This document shows, piece after piece, positions 25,708 through 34,426 of a stretch of DNA of 47,184 bases; within the stretch, counting starts at the first letter, position 1; each line of letters begins with the position of its first letter. The notes beneath the pieces were generated by a model, which ran no database searches, had not been told where the DNA came from, and saw only the letters and a list, made by a program, of their open reading frames with translations. The stretch comes from Actinomycetota bacterium. GTDB lineage: Bacteria; Actinomycetota; Actinomycetes; Propionibacteriales; Propionibacteriaceae. The position numbers were made by a program, and so were the translations under genes. The stretch spans positions 1 to 47,184 of the forward strand of contig JAIUOS010000029.1 in assembly GCA_020161755.1 (NCBI GenBank). The letters are read 5' to 3'.

Positions 25708-26423
25708 CAGTGAATCCATCCGAAGAGAACAGCCACCGGCATGATCATGAAGCCGATGTAGAGGAGCAGGGCGACGGCCCAGGCGCAGCCGTTGAGGACC
25801 GCGCGGGCGGTGGCGCTGGTGTTGGCGCCCAGGGTCGCGAACGCGCTCCAGAAGCCGTGCCGGATGTGCATGCACACCGCCAGCATCCAGATCGCGTAGA
25901 CGATGACCATCCACCAGATGCCGAACTCACCGATCACCATCGCGTAGGGGCTGCCGCCGTACGGGCCGGCGACCAGGGCCGCGTGGACGGTGAACTGCGC
26001 CAGGTGGAAGATCAGCAGGCCGGCCAGGATGATGCCGCCCCAGCGCATGGTGCGCGCCGAGTAGGTCTGGGCCAGCTTGCGCTTCGCCGCGTAGGTGGAC
26101 GGGTTCGCCGCGAGGGCGCGCTTCCACAGCGTGGCGGCGGAGTACATGTGCAGCACGACGGCCGCCAGCAGCACCACGCGGAAGATCCAGATGAACCAGC
26201 CCTTGGGAACGAGCGGGTAGAGGATGCCACCGTCTTCGCTCTCGCCCTTCAGCCACTCCGCGTAGTGGTTGAAGGCCTCGGGCCCGATGAACATCTTGAG
26301 GTTGCCGAACATGTGCACCAGAAGGAAAGCGATCAGGATCAACCCGGTGACAGCCATCAAGGCTTTCAGCGCGACCGTTGATCGGAGGGCCCTCTGGTGA
26401 GGGGTAAGAGTCGTTGTCGCCAC
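25707..26423 (-). CDS. sdhC: Succinate dehydrogenase cytochrome b subunit (b558 type)
   Basis: 238 residues with five transmembrane helices: about 17-38 ([24 protein letters not shown] follows), 75-98, 124-146, 168-188 and 210-232. It is the single, di-haem membrane anchor of type B succinate:menaquinone oxidoreductases. Candidate haem-ligand histidines lie in LLVHMFGN (His37), [16 protein letters not shown] and VCMHIRHG. First gene of sdhCAB. The GTG start at 26423 has no ribosome binding site but TAGTGT exactly six bases upstream. The operon sits between the L19 and TrmD genes. Confidence 0.95.
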
Positions 26424-26429
26424 GGGTCC

Positions 26430-26435
26430 ACACTA
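26430..26435 (-). promoter_or_regulatory. Candidate -10 of the sdhCAB operon
   Basis: TAGTGT on the minus strand with six bases to the sdhC GTG, placing the transcript start on the start codon. No clear -35. Confidence 0.42.
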
Positions 26436-26563
26436 GTGAGAACCGGCCCCTGTTACTGACCGCGCAGGCCTTTCCGGGCAGGCTGGTCTCAGAGTTCGGA
26501 CAGGGACTGGACGAAACGGCAATTCAGCGCATTTGAGCAATGCGGACGTTGCCTAATTGCGCC

Positions 26564-27268
26564 CTATTCGGGGGCGTCGAGGAGGTCCGGACGGCGCTCC
26601 GCGGTCCGTCGTCGGGACTGCTCCAGCCGCCACGCCGCGACCTGTCCGTGGTGGCCCGACAGCAGCACCGACGGCACCTCCAGACCCCGCCAGGTGGCCG
26701 GCTTGGTGTACACCGGGTACTCCAGCAGCCCGTCGAGGTCGGCGCCGTGGGACTCCTCCCGCAGCGACTCCGGGTTGCCCAGGACGCCGGGCAGCAGCCG
26801 CACCACGGCCTCGGTGATCGCCAGCGCGGCCACCTCGCCCCCGTTGAGCACGTAGTCGCCCAGGCTCACCTCGAGCACGTCCATGCGGGACGCGGCGTGC
26901 TCGGCCACCCGGGCGTCGATGCCCTCGTAGCGCCCGCAGGCGAACACCAGCCGGTCACGCCCGGCCAGCTCGTGCGCGAGCGCCTGGGTGAACGGGACGC
27001 CGGCCGGCGTCGGCACCACCAGCAGCGGGCGCGGGCCGCCGTCCGGGACGAGGGCGTCCAGCGCCTCGCCCCACGGCTCGGGCTTCATCACCATGCCGGC
27101 ACCGCCGCCGTAGGGGGTGTCGTCGACGGTGCGGTGGCGGTCGTGGGTCCAGTCGCGCAGGTCGTGGACGCCGAGGTCGAGCAGCCCGGATTCGACCGCC
27201 TTGCCGACCAGCGAGAGCCGCAGCGGCGCGAAGTAGTCGGGGAAGATCGTGACGAGGTCAATCCGCAT
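26564..27268 (-). CDS. trmD: tRNA (guanine-N1-)-methyltransferase
   Basis: 234 residues. Methylates G37 of tRNAs using S-adenosylmethionine, preventing +1 frameshifting. SPOUT-fold signatures: [50 protein letters not shown] and [20 protein letters not shown] from the trefoil knot, and the C-terminal [20 protein letters not shown] and [16 protein letters not shown] 27268 lies 11 bases inside rimM, the normal actinobacterial arrangement. Confidence 0.98.
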   Translation of the reverse strand: MRIDLVTIFPDYFAPLRLSLVGKAVESGLLDLGVHDLRDWTHDRHRTVDDTPYGGGAGMVMKPEPWGEALDALVPDGGPRPLLVVPTPAGVPFTQALAHELAGRDRLVFACGRYEGIDARVAEHAASRMDVLEVSLGDYVLNGGEVAALAITEAVVRLLPGVLGNPESLREESHGADLDGLLEYPVYTKPATWRGLEVPSVLLSGHHGQVAAWRLEQSRRRTAERRPDLLDAPE

Positions 27269-27767
27269 CGGGAAGCTCCTCCAACAGCCCGGGGATGGGG
27301 TCGATCACGACCCGTCCGCCGGCCGGGTCGACCTCGGGCACCAGCGCCGCCACGAACGGCACCAGCCGGTCGCCGGACGGCGTCCGCACCACCAGGAGGT
27401 CCTGCAGCGGCGGGTGCTCGACGGCGACCACCTCGCCCAGCGTGCGGCCGTCGGGGGCGACCGCGGTCAGTCCGACCAGTTCGGCGTCGTGGAACTCGTC
27501 CTCGCCGGTGGGTTCACCGATCCCGTCGGCCCACAGGTCGAGGCCGCGGAGCGCCTCGGCGTCCGTCCGGTCGGTGACGCCGGCGAACCAGACCACCAGG
27601 CGTCCCTGGGTGAAGCTGTGGCCGGCCACGGTCAGCGTGCGGCCGGCGGCCACCACGGTGCTCCCGGGGGCGAAACGTTCCTCGACGCTGTCGGTACGCG
27701 GGCGCACGCTCACCTGGCCACGCAGGCCGTGCGCGCGGCCGACGGTGCCGACGATCACCTGCTCCAC
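27258..27767 (-). CDS. rimM: 16S rRNA processing protein RimM
   Basis: 169 residues. Assists maturation of the 30S head by binding S19. N-terminal beta-barrel ([20 protein letters not shown]) and C-terminal PRC barrel ([57 protein letters not shown]). A GGAGG site is present before ATG 27767 (CGTGGAGC follows as part of the coding start). A hairpin at 27800-27843 lies between khpA and rimM, so rimM-trmD may be partly uncoupled from rpsP-khpA. Confidence 0.97.
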   Translation of the reverse strand: MEQVIVGTVGRAHGLRGQVSVRPRTDSVEERFAPGSTVVAAGRTLTVAGHSFTQGRLVVWFAGVTDRTDAEALRGLDLWADGIGEPTGEDEFHDAELVGLTAVAPDGRTLGEVVAVEHPPLQDLLVVRTPSGDRLVPFVAALVPEVDPAGGRVVIDPIPGLLEELPDAD

Positions 27768-27799
27768 GGGACCTCCTCAACGGCGGGACGGAAAAACGG

Positions 27800-27843
27800 A
27801 ACCGTCCCCTCATCGGCCAGGGGTGGCCGAGAAGGGGACGGTT
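27800..27843 (-). terminator. Hairpin between khpA and rimM
   Basis: Twenty-base arms with 18 matches around a GGGG loop (outer part AACCGTCCCCT). It lies 12 bases past the khpA stop and 32 bases before rimM. No T-tract. It may be a terminator, attenuator or processing site inside the rpsP-khpA-rimM-trmD cluster. Confidence 0.6.
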
Positions 27844-27855
27844 TCTGAGTGTCGT

Positions 27856-28110
27856 TCAGCGGCGACGGGACGGGCGGCGGTCGACATCGACGAAGTCGAT
27901 GCGGACCTGCTCCCGGCCGGCCAGCGCGGCGATCACCGTGCGCAGGGCACCAGCGGTGCGTCCCTGGCGTCCGATGACCTTGCCGATGTCCTCGGGGTGG
28001 ACCCGCACCTCGAGGGTGCGGACGCGGCCCCGGTCGGACTCGCGCACCCGGACGTCATCCGGGTTGGGCACCAGTCCACGAACCAGGTGTTCCAGCGCGT
28101 CGGCGAGCAT
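27856..28110 (-). CDS. khpA: KH-domain RNA-binding protein KhpA
   Basis: 84 residues, a single KH domain. KhpA (YlqC) pairs with KhpB in many Gram-positive bacteria and binds RNAs affecting cell elongation and division. LADALEHLVRGLVPNPDDVR is followed by EVRVHPEDIGKVIGRQGRTA with the RNA-binding GxxG (GRQG), then ALRTVIAALAGREQVRIDFV. The C-terminal tail is basic (DRRPSRRR). It starts two bases after the rpsP stop and is certainly co-transcribed with it. Confidence 0.95.
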   Translation of the reverse strand: MLADALEHLVRGLVPNPDDVRVRESDRGRVRTLEVRVHPEDIGKVIGRQGRTAGALRTVIAALAGREQVRIDFVDVDRRPSRRR

Positions 28111-28112
28111 GC

Positions 28113-28550
28113 TCAGGCCTCTTCGGTGGCCTCAGCCGGGGCCTCGACCTCGGCCTCGGGCTCAGCGGCCTTCTTCTTCGACCGCGAGATCGCCGCAGTG
28201 GCGGGCTCGCTGTCGGCCTCGGCGAGGGCGGCGTTGAACAGGGCCACCTTGTCCCGGGGAGCCGGCTGCGGCTCCAGCCCGGACGGCGAGGTGTCGCCAC
28301 TGAACTTCTGCCAGTCACCGGTGCGCTTGAGCAGCGCGACGACGGCCTCGGTCGGCTGGGCGCCGACACCGAGCCAGTACTGCGCGCGCTCGGAATCGAC
28401 GCGGATCACCGACGGGTCGTTCTTCGGGTGGTACAGCCCGATCTCCTCGATGGCCCGCCCGTCACGCTTGGTGCGGGAGTCCATGACGACGATGCGGTAG
28501 TGCGGGGAGCGGATCTTGCCGAGCCGCTTCAGGCGAATCTTGACAGCCAC
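28113..28550 (-). CDS. rpsP: 30S ribosomal protein S16
   Basis: 145 residues. The S16 core ([20 protein letters not shown], then [20 protein letters not shown]) occupies the first 85 residues. An Ala/Glu/Lys-rich C-terminal extension of about 60 residues ([20 protein letters not shown]) follows, as usual in Actinobacteria. GTG 28550 with AGGAG about 11 bases upstream. First gene of rpsP-khpA-rimM-trmD. Confidence 0.97.
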   Translation of the reverse strand: MAVKIRLKRLGKIRSPHYRIVVMDSRTKRDGRAIEEIGLYHPKNDPSVIRVDSERAQYWLGVGAQPTEAVVALLKRTGDWQKFSGDTSPSGLEPQPAPRDKVALFNAALAEADSEPATAAISRSKKKAAEPEAEVEAPAEATEEA

Positions 28551-28703
28551 GTGTGTGGTTTCTCCTGTGGAAGATGGACCGGTGACGCCACCGGGCCGGA
28601 CGGGTGAACGCCGGTGTCCGCTGTGGGGCAACGTCTGCCGGGTTCGGATGGATCCGCAACCGCCGGCGATGAGAGGGCGCCAACGGGCACAGATGCGTCG
28701 GAC

Positions 28704-28734
28704 ATTCTGCCAGAGCAGGGCCGGACGGCGCCAA
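28704..28734 (-). promoter_or_regulatory. Candidate rpsP promoter
   Basis: On the minus strand TTGGCG (28729-28734), 19 bases, then CAGAAT (28704-28709), giving a leader of about 150 bases before rpsP. The spacer is longer than ideal. The rest of the 250-base gap up to mntH shows no gene. Confidence 0.35.
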
Positions 28735-28788
28735 TGAGACGCTCGGCGACGCCCGGGGGTCGGCACGGCCGCGGACAACCCCGCCGTG

Positions 28789-28794
28789 TAGCCT
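28789..28794 (+). promoter_or_regulatory. Candidate -10 of mntH
   Basis: TAGCCT with nine bases to ATG 28804 and no ribosome binding site, so the leader would be two or three bases at most. No manganese riboswitch or palindromic metal-regulator box is evident. Confidence 0.3.
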
Positions 28795-28803
28795 GCCGGA
28801 ATC

Positions 28804-30072
28804 ATGTTCCAGCCAGGCGCCCGCCGTACCGGCTCCCGTAGCGGCTCCCGCACCGTGGTGGCGGGGTCGCTGGGCCTGCTCGGCCCGGCGTTCGTGGCCA
28901 GCGTCGCCTACGTCGACCCGGGCAACGTCGCGGCGAACCTGAGCGCCGGTTCGAACTACGGGTACACGCTGGTCTGGGTGCTGGTCGCGGCGTCGCTGAT
29001 GGCCATGGTCATCCAGTACCAGTCGGCGAAGCTGGGGCTGGTCACCGGGCAGACCCTGCCGCAGGCGATGGCCGAACGCTTCGGCCGGCGCGGGCCCCGT
29101 CCCGCCCTGACGTTCGCCTACGGGCTCCAGGCGTTCGTGATCGCGATCGCGACCGACCTCGCCGAGGTGGTCGGCGGTGCGCTGGGGCTCTACCTGTTGT
29201 TCGGGCTGCCGCTGTGGGCGGGCAGCATCGTGGTCGGCGTGGTGGCGATCGTCCTGCTCTGGGTGCTGCGCGCCCGCGGCGAACGGGTCTTCGAGGCCGG
29301 CATCGGCGCGCTGCTGGCGGTGGTCGCCCTCGGGTTCGTCGGCGCGCTGTTCTTCCGTCCGCCCGACTGGGGCGCCACCGCCGCCGGGCTGTGGCCGGTC
29401 GTACCGTCCACGGACGCGTGGCCGCTGGTCGCGGCGATGCTGGGCGCCACGGTGATGCCGCACGCGATCTACCTGCACTCGGCGCTGGCGATCGACCGGC
29501 ACCGGCCCGACGGCACCCTGACCGCCCCGGTCGGGAAGCTGCTGCGGATCCAGCGCTGGGACGTGGCCCTGGCCCTGCTGCTGTCGGGGTCGGTCAACAT
29601 CTCGATGCTGCTGCTCGGCGCGGTCGCGCTGGCCGGCCACCCCGGCGACACCATCTCCTCGGCCCACGAGGCCCTCGGGCTCGAGCTGGGCGCGTGGCCC
29701 GCGGCGATTTTCGCCGTCGGCCTGCTGGCGTCCGGCATCGGCTCGGCCGTGGTCGGCACCCACGCCGGGTCCCGGATCCTGAAGGACCTGCACGTCTGGC
29801 AGGTCTCCCCCACCCTGCGCCGGGTGTTCACGATCGCGCCGGCCGTCCTGCTGCTGCTCACCGGCGTCCCGCCGACCGAGGTCCTGATCTGGAGCCAGGT
29901 GGTACTCAGCTTCGGCGTCGCGCTGGCCGCCGCGCCGCTCGCCGTGGTCACCGCCGACCCGCAGGTGATGGGCGAGCACGCCGAGCGTCCGGCACAGCGG
30001 GTGGTCAACTGGCTGGTCGTCGGCCTCGTCGTCGCGCTGAACGTCGTCGTCCTGTGGGTGGGGTTCGGGTAG
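28804..30072 (+). CDS. mntH: NRAMP family Mn2+/Fe2+ transporter
   Basis: 422 residues, about 11 transmembrane helices. Proton-coupled divalent metal uptake. The metal site is intact: [20 protein letters not shown] in helix 1 (DPGN) and [20 protein letters not shown] in helix 6 (MPH). The conserved transport-signature loop after it ([17 protein letters not shown]) is present too. The start at 28804 gives a short basic N-terminus of usual length. The ferritin gene of this window would store iron brought in by such carriers, but nothing shows they are linked. Confidence 0.95.
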   Translation: MFQPGARRTGSRSGSRTVVAGSLGLLGPAFVASVAYVDPGNVAANLSAGSNYGYTLVWVLVAASLMAMVIQYQSAKLGLVTGQTLPQAMAERFGRRGPRPALTFAYGLQAFVIAIATDLAEVVGGALGLYLLFGLPLWAGSIVVGVVAIVLLWVLRARGERVFEAGIGALLAVVALGFVGALFFRPPDWGATAAGLWPVVPSTDAWPLVAAMLGATVMPHAIYLHSALAIDRHRPDGTLTAPVGKLLRIQRWDVALALLLSGSVNISMLLLGAVALAGHPGDTISSAHEALGLELGAWPAAIFAVGLLASGIGSAVVGTHAGSRILKDLHVWQVSPTLRRVFTIAPAVLLLLTGVPPTEVLIWSQVVLSFGVALAAAPLAVVTADPQVMGEHAERPAQRVVNWLVVGLVVALNVVVLWVGFG

Positions 30073-30127
30073 CCACGCCCTCAGCGAACACCGGAACACC
30101 GCGGACGCCCCCGCGCGTTCGGGTGGC

Positions 30128-31048
30128 ATGGCAGATTCCGAGGCGATGGACGCCTACTCGGCGGCCGTGGTGCGGGTGGCCCGGCAGGTGCTGCCGAGCG
30201 TGGCCAGCCTGCGGGTGCGCGGCTCCCGGGGCGAGGGTGCCGGGAGCGCCAGCGTCCTGACCGCCGACGGCTTCCTGCTCACCAGCGCCCACGTCGTCGA
30301 GGGCGCCGACCGGGCGACCGCCGAGTTCGCGGACGGCACCCAGACCCCGGTCGAGGTGACCGGGCGCGACCCGCTGTCCGACCTGGCCGTGCTGCGGGCG
30401 TCCGGCCCGGTGCCCGACCCGGTCGTGCTCGGGGACGCCGCCGGCCTCCAGGTCGGCCAGCTGGTGGTGGCGCTGGGCAACCCGTTGGGGCTGGCCGGCA
30501 GCGTCACCGCCGGCATCGTGTCCGGGCTCGGACGCTCGCTGCCCACCCAGCGCGGGCGGGTCGTCGACGAGGTGATCCAGACGGACGCGGCGCTCAACCC
30601 GGGCAACAGCGGCGGGGTGCTGGCCGACAGCGCCGGGCGCATGGTGGGCGTGAACACCGCGGTCGCCGGCGTCGGGCTCGGCCTGGCGGTGCCGATCAAC
30701 TCCAGCACCCAGCGGATCATCGCGTCCCTGATGAACACCGGACGGGTCCGGCGCGCCTGGCTGGGCGTCGCCGCCGGACAGGCCCCGCTGCCGCCGCCGC
30801 TGGCCGCACGGCTGGGCCGGGCGAGCGGCCTGCGGGTCGCCCAGATCGTGCCCGGCAGCCCGGCGGCCGTCGCCGCGCTGAAGGTCGGCGACGTGGTGGT
30901 GGCCGTGGCCGGCGAGCCGATGGGCTCGGCCACCAGCCTCCAGCGCTGGATGGTCGAGGAAGCGATCGGGCGTCCGGTCGAGATCACGGTCTGGCGCAAC
31001 GGCGCCCTGGTGGACGTCATCGCGGTGCCCAGCGAGCTCAGCGAGTGA
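30128..31048 (+). CDS. Trypsin-like serine protease with PDZ domain (HtrA/S1C type), no membrane anchor
   Basis: 306 residues. The protease domain has a full catalytic triad: LLTSAHVVEGA (His55), DPLSDLAVLR (Asp85) and AALNPGNSGGVLADS (Ser161). A PDZ domain covers about 215-300 (GLRVAQIVPGSPAAVAALKV, GDVVVAVAGEPMGS). HtrA proteins normally act outside the cell and carry a signal peptide or transmembrane helix. Here the N-terminus (MADSEAMDAYSAAVVRVARQ) is hydrophilic and goes straight into the protease domain, so it should be cytoplasmic as read. The 55-base gap from mntH has no encoded anchor. It overlaps the convergent amidohydrolase by 11 bases. Confidence 0.88.
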   Translation: MADSEAMDAYSAAVVRVARQVLPSVASLRVRGSRGEGAGSASVLTADGFLLTSAHVVEGADRATAEFADGTQTPVEVTGRDPLSDLAVLRASGPVPDPVVLGDAAGLQVGQLVVALGNPLGLAGSVTAGIVSGLGRSLPTQRGRVVDEVIQTDAALNPGNSGGVLADSAGRMVGVNTAVAGVGLGLAVPINSSTQRIIASLMNTGRVRRAWLGVAAGQAPLPPPLAARLGRASGLRVAQIVPGSPAAVAALKVGDVVVAVAGEPMGSATSLQRWMVEEAIGRPVEITVWRNGALVDVIAVPSELSE

Positions 31049-32207
31049 CCACGCGTCCGCGCAGGATCACCAGTTCGGGATGGCGGACGACGCCGACCTC
31101 GAGCCGCGGGTCGGCGGCGTAGACCACCAGGTCGGCCCAGGCGCCGTCGGCGACCGGCGGTGCGCCCAGCCAGGCGCGCGACCCCCAGGACGCCGCCCCC
31201 AGGGCGAACTCCGGCCCGCCCACCCCGGCGAGCAGCCCGATCTCGGTGCCGAGCACGCCGTGGCTGATCGTGCCGCCGGCGTCGGTGCCGGCGTAGACCG
31301 GCACCCCGGCGTCCCCCGCCGCCCCGATCGTGGCCAGCCGTCGGTCGTACAGCGCCCGCATGTGCGCGGCGTAGCGCGGGAACTTCGCCTCGCCCGCGTC
31401 GGCGAACGCCGGGAAGTTCTCCAGGTTGACCAGCGTCGGCACCAGCGCCACCCCGCGCTGCGCCATCAGCGCGATCGTGGCGTCGTCCAGCCCGGTGCCG
31501 TGCTCGATCCCGTCGATGCCGGCCCGCACGAGCTCGTGCACCGACTCCTCCCCGAAGCAGTGGGCGGTCACCCGGGCGCCGAGGTCGTGGGCGCGGGCGA
31601 TGGCGGCCGCCGCCACGTCCGCCGGCCACAGCGGCGCGAGGTCGCCGGTGCTGCGGTCGATCCAGTCCCCGACGAGCTTCACCCAGCCGTCGCCGCGCAG
31701 CGCCTGCCGCGCCACCTCCTCGATCAGCTCGTCGGGCTCCACCTCGGCCGCGTAGTTGCGGATGTAGCGCTTGGGCCGGGCGATGTGGCGTCCGGCGCGG
31801 ATGATCCGGGGCAGGTCGGGGCGGGCGTCGATCCAGTGGGTGTCGACCGGCGAGCCGGCGTCGCGGATCAGCAGGGTGCCCGCGTCCCGGTCGGTGCGGG
31901 CCTGCGCCTCGGCGACGTCGGCGGGCACCGCCCCGTCCGCGCCCAGGCCGACGTGGCAGTGGGCGTCCACCAGGCCGGGCAGGATCCACGCGTCCGAACA
32001 GACGGTGACCGCGTCGGCGACCGGCTCGGTGCGGATGACGCCGTCGGCGACCCACAGGTCGACCTGCTCACCGCCGGGCAGCAGGACGCCGTTCAGGTGC
32101 AGCCGTTCCGCCTCCGGTGGCCCTGGCGGTCCGGACGGGACCGCGGGGGCATGGCTGTGCCCGAAGAACTCGGGCTCCCCCAGCCCCGGCGGCGCGTGAC
32201 CGGACAT
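31038..32207 (-). CDS. Amidohydrolase family protein (imidazolonepropionase-like)
   Basis: 389 residues. Metal-dependent hydrolase fold. Metal ligands: DAHCHVG (His83, His85), a Lys in GWVKLVGD (177), ARVTAHCFGE (His216), DGIEHGTG (His236) and AGTDAGG (Asp309). This is the arrangement of the imidazolonepropionase-related subgroup, which includes peptidases such as prolidase-like Sgx enzymes. The N-terminal 35 residues (Pro/Gly-rich) are extra compared with the usual start near LHLNGVLLPGGEQ. No better start codon exists in frame. The substrate is unknown and the neighbours do not suggest one. Confidence 0.88.
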   Translation of the reverse strand: MSGHAPPGLGEPEFFGHSHAPAVPSGPPGPPEAERLHLNGVLLPGGEQVDLWVADGVIRTEPVADAVTVCSDAWILPGLVDAHCHVGLGADGAVPADVAEAQARTDRDAGTLLIRDAGSPVDTHWIDARPDLPRIIRAGRHIARPKRYIRNYAAEVEPDELIEEVARQALRGDGWVKLVGDWIDRSTGDLAPLWPADVAAAAIARAHDLGARVTAHCFGEESVHELVRAGIDGIEHGTGLDDATIALMAQRGVALVPTLVNLENFPAFADAGEAKFPRYAAHMRALYDRRLATIGAAGDAGVPVYAGTDAGGTISHGVLGTEIGLLAGVGGPEFALGAASWGSRAWLGAPPVADGAWADLVVYAADPRLEVGVVRHPELVILRGRVVTR

Positions 32208-32226
32208 CCCTCGCGGCGCGTCCGGG

Positions 32227-33789
32227 CTAGCGGGGGCCGGTGTTCTTGGGGTTGAACAGGTTCTGCAGCTCCGGCGGCAGCTGGAACTCCCCCAGCGACT
32301 TCGCCAGCTCGGCGTCGCTGGGCACCTGCTGGCCGAACGCGGACGCGGCGGGCTGCGCGGGCAGCTGGGCGGCCGGGGCGCCGGCCCGCTTGGCCGGGTT
32401 GCCGGACACCTTGTTCGTGCCCTTCTTCTTCTTCGCCTGCTGCCTGGCCGCGGGACGCCGCGCGCCCGGCATGCCGGGCATGCCGCCGCCGGCCAGGCTC
32501 TGCATCATCTTGCGGGCGTCGAAGAAGCGGTTGACCAGGGAGTTCACGTCCGAGACCTTGGTGCCGGAGCCGGCCGCGATCCGGGCGCGGCGGGAGCCGT
32601 CCAGGATCTTCGGGTTGGTGCGCTCGGCGGGGGTCATCGAGTAGATGATCGCCTCGATCCGGTCGATCTCGCGTTCGTCGATGCCGGCGATCTGGTCCTT
32701 CATCTGGCCCATCCCGGGCATCATGCCGAGGATCTTGCTCAACGGGCCCATCCGGCGGACGGCCTGCATCTGCTGGAGGAAGTCGTCGAGGCCGAACTCG
32801 CCCTTGCCGGCGATCAGCTTCTGCGCGGCCTTCGCCGACTGCTCGGCGTCGAACGTCTTCTCGGCCTGCTCGATCAGCGTGAGCAGGTCGCCCATGCCGA
32901 GGATGCGGCTGGCCATGCGGTCGGGGTGGAAGGCGTCGAAGTCGCCGAGGCCCTCGCCGTTGGACGCGAACATGATCGGCTTGCCGGTGACCCGGGCGAT
33001 CGACAGCGCAGCGCCGCCACGGGCGTCACCGTCCAGCTTGGAGAGCACGACGCCGTCGAAGCCGACACCGTCAGCGAAGGCCTGGGCGGTGTTGACCGCG
33101 TCCTGGCCGATCATGGCGTCGACGACGAACAGGATCTCGGTGGGGTTCACCGCGTCCCTGATGTCGGCGGCCTGCTGCATCAGCTCCGCGTCCACGCCGA
33201 GGCGTCCGGCGGTGTCGACGATGACCACGTCGTAGAGCTTGCTCATCGCCTGGAGGATCGAGTTGCGGGCCACCGCGACCGGGTCGCCGGTGCCGTTGCC
33301 GGGCTCCGGGGCGAACACGTGCACGCCCGCGCGCTCGCCCACCACCTGCAGCTGGGTGACCGCGTTCGGGCGCTGGAGGTCGGCGGCGACCAGCAGCGGC
33401 GAGTGGCCCTGGTCCTTCAGCCACTTGCCGAGCTTGCCGGCCAGCGTGGTCTTGCCGGAGCCCTGGAGGCCGGCCAGCATGATCACGGTCGGCGGACGCT
33501 TCGCGAACCGCAGCGGCCGCGCCTGGCCGCCGAGGATCGTGATCAGTTCCTCGTTGACGATCTTGATGATCTGCTGCCCGGGGTTCAGCGCGGCGCTCAG
33601 TTCGGCGCCGTGGGCCCGTTCGCGGACGTTGCCGATGAACTCCTTGACCACGGTGAGGTTGACGTCCGCCTCGAGCAGCGCCAGGCGGATCTCGCGCGCG
33701 GTCGCGTCGATGTCGGCGTCGGTCAGCCGGGTCTTGCCGCGCAGCCCGCGGAACGCGGCGGACAGGCGATCGGACAGGGTGTCGAACAA
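32227..33789 (-). CDS. ffh: Signal recognition particle protein Ffh
   Basis: 520 residues. The SRP GTPase that binds signal sequences on the ribosome. N domain (LFDTLSDRLSAAFRGLRGKT), G domain with GLQGSGKTTLAGKLGKWLKD, DTAGRLGVDAELMQQ and LSKLDGDARGGAALS, and a methionine-rich M domain from about 300 (MMPGMGQMKDQIAG; NRFFDARKMMQSLAGGGMPG) ending in a long basic, Ala/Gln-rich tail. The start is a TTG at 33789 (GAGGT seven bases upstream). Its receptor FtsY is encoded two kilobases upstream. Confidence 0.97.
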   Translation of the reverse strand: MFDTLSDRLSAAFRGLRGKTRLTDADIDATAREIRLALLEADVNLTVVKEFIGNVRERAHGAELSAALNPGQQIIKIVNEELITILGGQARPLRFAKRPPTVIMLAGLQGSGKTTLAGKLGKWLKDQGHSPLLVAADLQRPNAVTQLQVVGERAGVHVFAPEPGNGTGDPVAVARNSILQAMSKLYDVVIVDTAGRLGVDAELMQQAADIRDAVNPTEILFVVDAMIGQDAVNTAQAFADGVGFDGVVLSKLDGDARGGAALSIARVTGKPIMFASNGEGLGDFDAFHPDRMASRILGMGDLLTLIEQAEKTFDAEQSAKAAQKLIAGKGEFGLDDFLQQMQAVRRMGPLSKILGMMPGMGQMKDQIAGIDEREIDRIEAIIYSMTPAERTNPKILDGSRRARIAAGSGTKVSDVNSLVNRFFDARKMMQSLAGGGMPGMPGARRPAARQQAKKKKGTNKVSGNPAKRAGAPAAQLPAQPAASAFGQQVPSDAELAKSLGEFQLPPELQNLFNPKNTGPR

Positions 33790-33819
33790 GGAATTACCTC
33801 ACGCTCGGGAACGCGCGCC

Positions 33820-33825
33820 ATCCTA
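33820..33825 (-). promoter_or_regulatory. Candidate -10 of ffh
   Basis: TAGGAT on the minus strand, 30 bases before the TTG start, leaving room for the GAGGT ribosome binding site; a conventional leadered transcript. Confidence 0.35.
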
Positions 33826-33840
33826 CCGGGACCGCTCCGC

Positions 33841-33882
33841 GCTCCCCACCCCGCCGACTTGGCTCCCCACCCCGCCGACTTG
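33841..33882. repeat. 21-bp tandem duplication
   Basis: A 21-base unit beginning GCTCCCCACCCCGCC is repeated exactly twice (33841-33861 and 33862-33882). The second copy runs into the left arm of the inverted repeat at 33875-33928. Confidence 0.9.
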
Positions 33883-33928
33883 TCAGAACCTCATTGCGCC
33901 ATAGCGCAACCAGTTTCTGACAAGTCGG
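33875..33928. repeat. Inverted repeat between ffh and the acetyltransferase gene
   Basis: Twenty-five-base arms with 22 matches (outer 14 bases CCGACTTGTCAGAA perfect, inner GCGC) around CATA. It lies nine bases past the stop of the acetyltransferase gene, so it may end the ftsY-acetyltransferase transcript. No T-tract follows. Confidence 0.7.
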
Positions 33929-33937
33929 GAGAGGGGG

Positions 33938-34426
33938 TCAGAGGAAGAGCTGGACGAGGACGAGGTCGAGCCAGCGGTCGAACTTGCGGCCCACCTCGGG
34001 CAGGCGGCCCACCTCGACGAAGCCCAGGGAGCGGTGCAGGTGCAGCGAGACCTCGTTGTCGGAGCTGAGTCCACCGATCAGGGCGTGGACGCCGTGGGCG
34101 CGGGCCGACTCGATCACCGCCACCAGCAGCGCCCGGCCGGTGCCGTGGCCCTGCGCGTCCGGGCGGACGTAGACGCTGTGCTCCATCGTGCCCGCGTAGC
34201 CGGCCTTGGGCCGGAACGGCCCGTAGGCGGAGTAGCCGAGGATCTCGCCGTCGGCGTCCGCGACCAGGATCGGGTGCCCGTGTTCGGCCTTGGTGGCGTA
34301 CCACTCGGCGTGCTCCACCGGCGTCCAGGGCAGCAGGTCCCAGCTGGCGGTGGTGTGCACCACCGCGTCGTTGTAGATCTCCAGCAGGGCCGGCAGGTCC
34401 GCCGGGCGCGCGGGACGGATCCGCAT
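33938..34426 (-). CDS. GNAT family N-acetyltransferase (phosphinothricin acetyltransferase-like)
   Basis: 162 residues. RIRPARPADLPALLEIYNDA, HTTASWDLLPWTPVEHAEWY and the acetyl-CoA loop VRPDAQGHGTGRALL (QxxGxG/A) identify the PAT/bar-like branch of GNAT enzymes, followed by NEVSLHLHRSLGFVEVGRLP and a C-terminal KFDRWLDLVLVQLFL. It would acetylate a small amine, possibly an amino-acid-like compound such as methionine sulfoximine or phosphinothricin; substrate not provable here. ATG 34426 overlaps the ftsY stop as TGATG, so it is translated with ftsY. Confidence 0.92.
   Translation of the reverse strand: MRIRPARPADLPALLEIYNDAVVHTTASWDLLPWTPVEHAEWYATKAEHGHPILVADADGEILGYSAYGPFRPKAGYAGTMEHSVYVRPDAQGHGTGRALLVAVIESARAHGVHALIGGLSSDNEVSLHLHRSLGFVEVGRLPEVGRKFDRWLDLVLVQLFL

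Noticed and set aside
28560-28803. Manganese riboswitch or metal-regulator box before mntH
   Set aside because: No recognisable aptamer or palindromic metal box, and the likely transcript start is only a few bases before the ATG.
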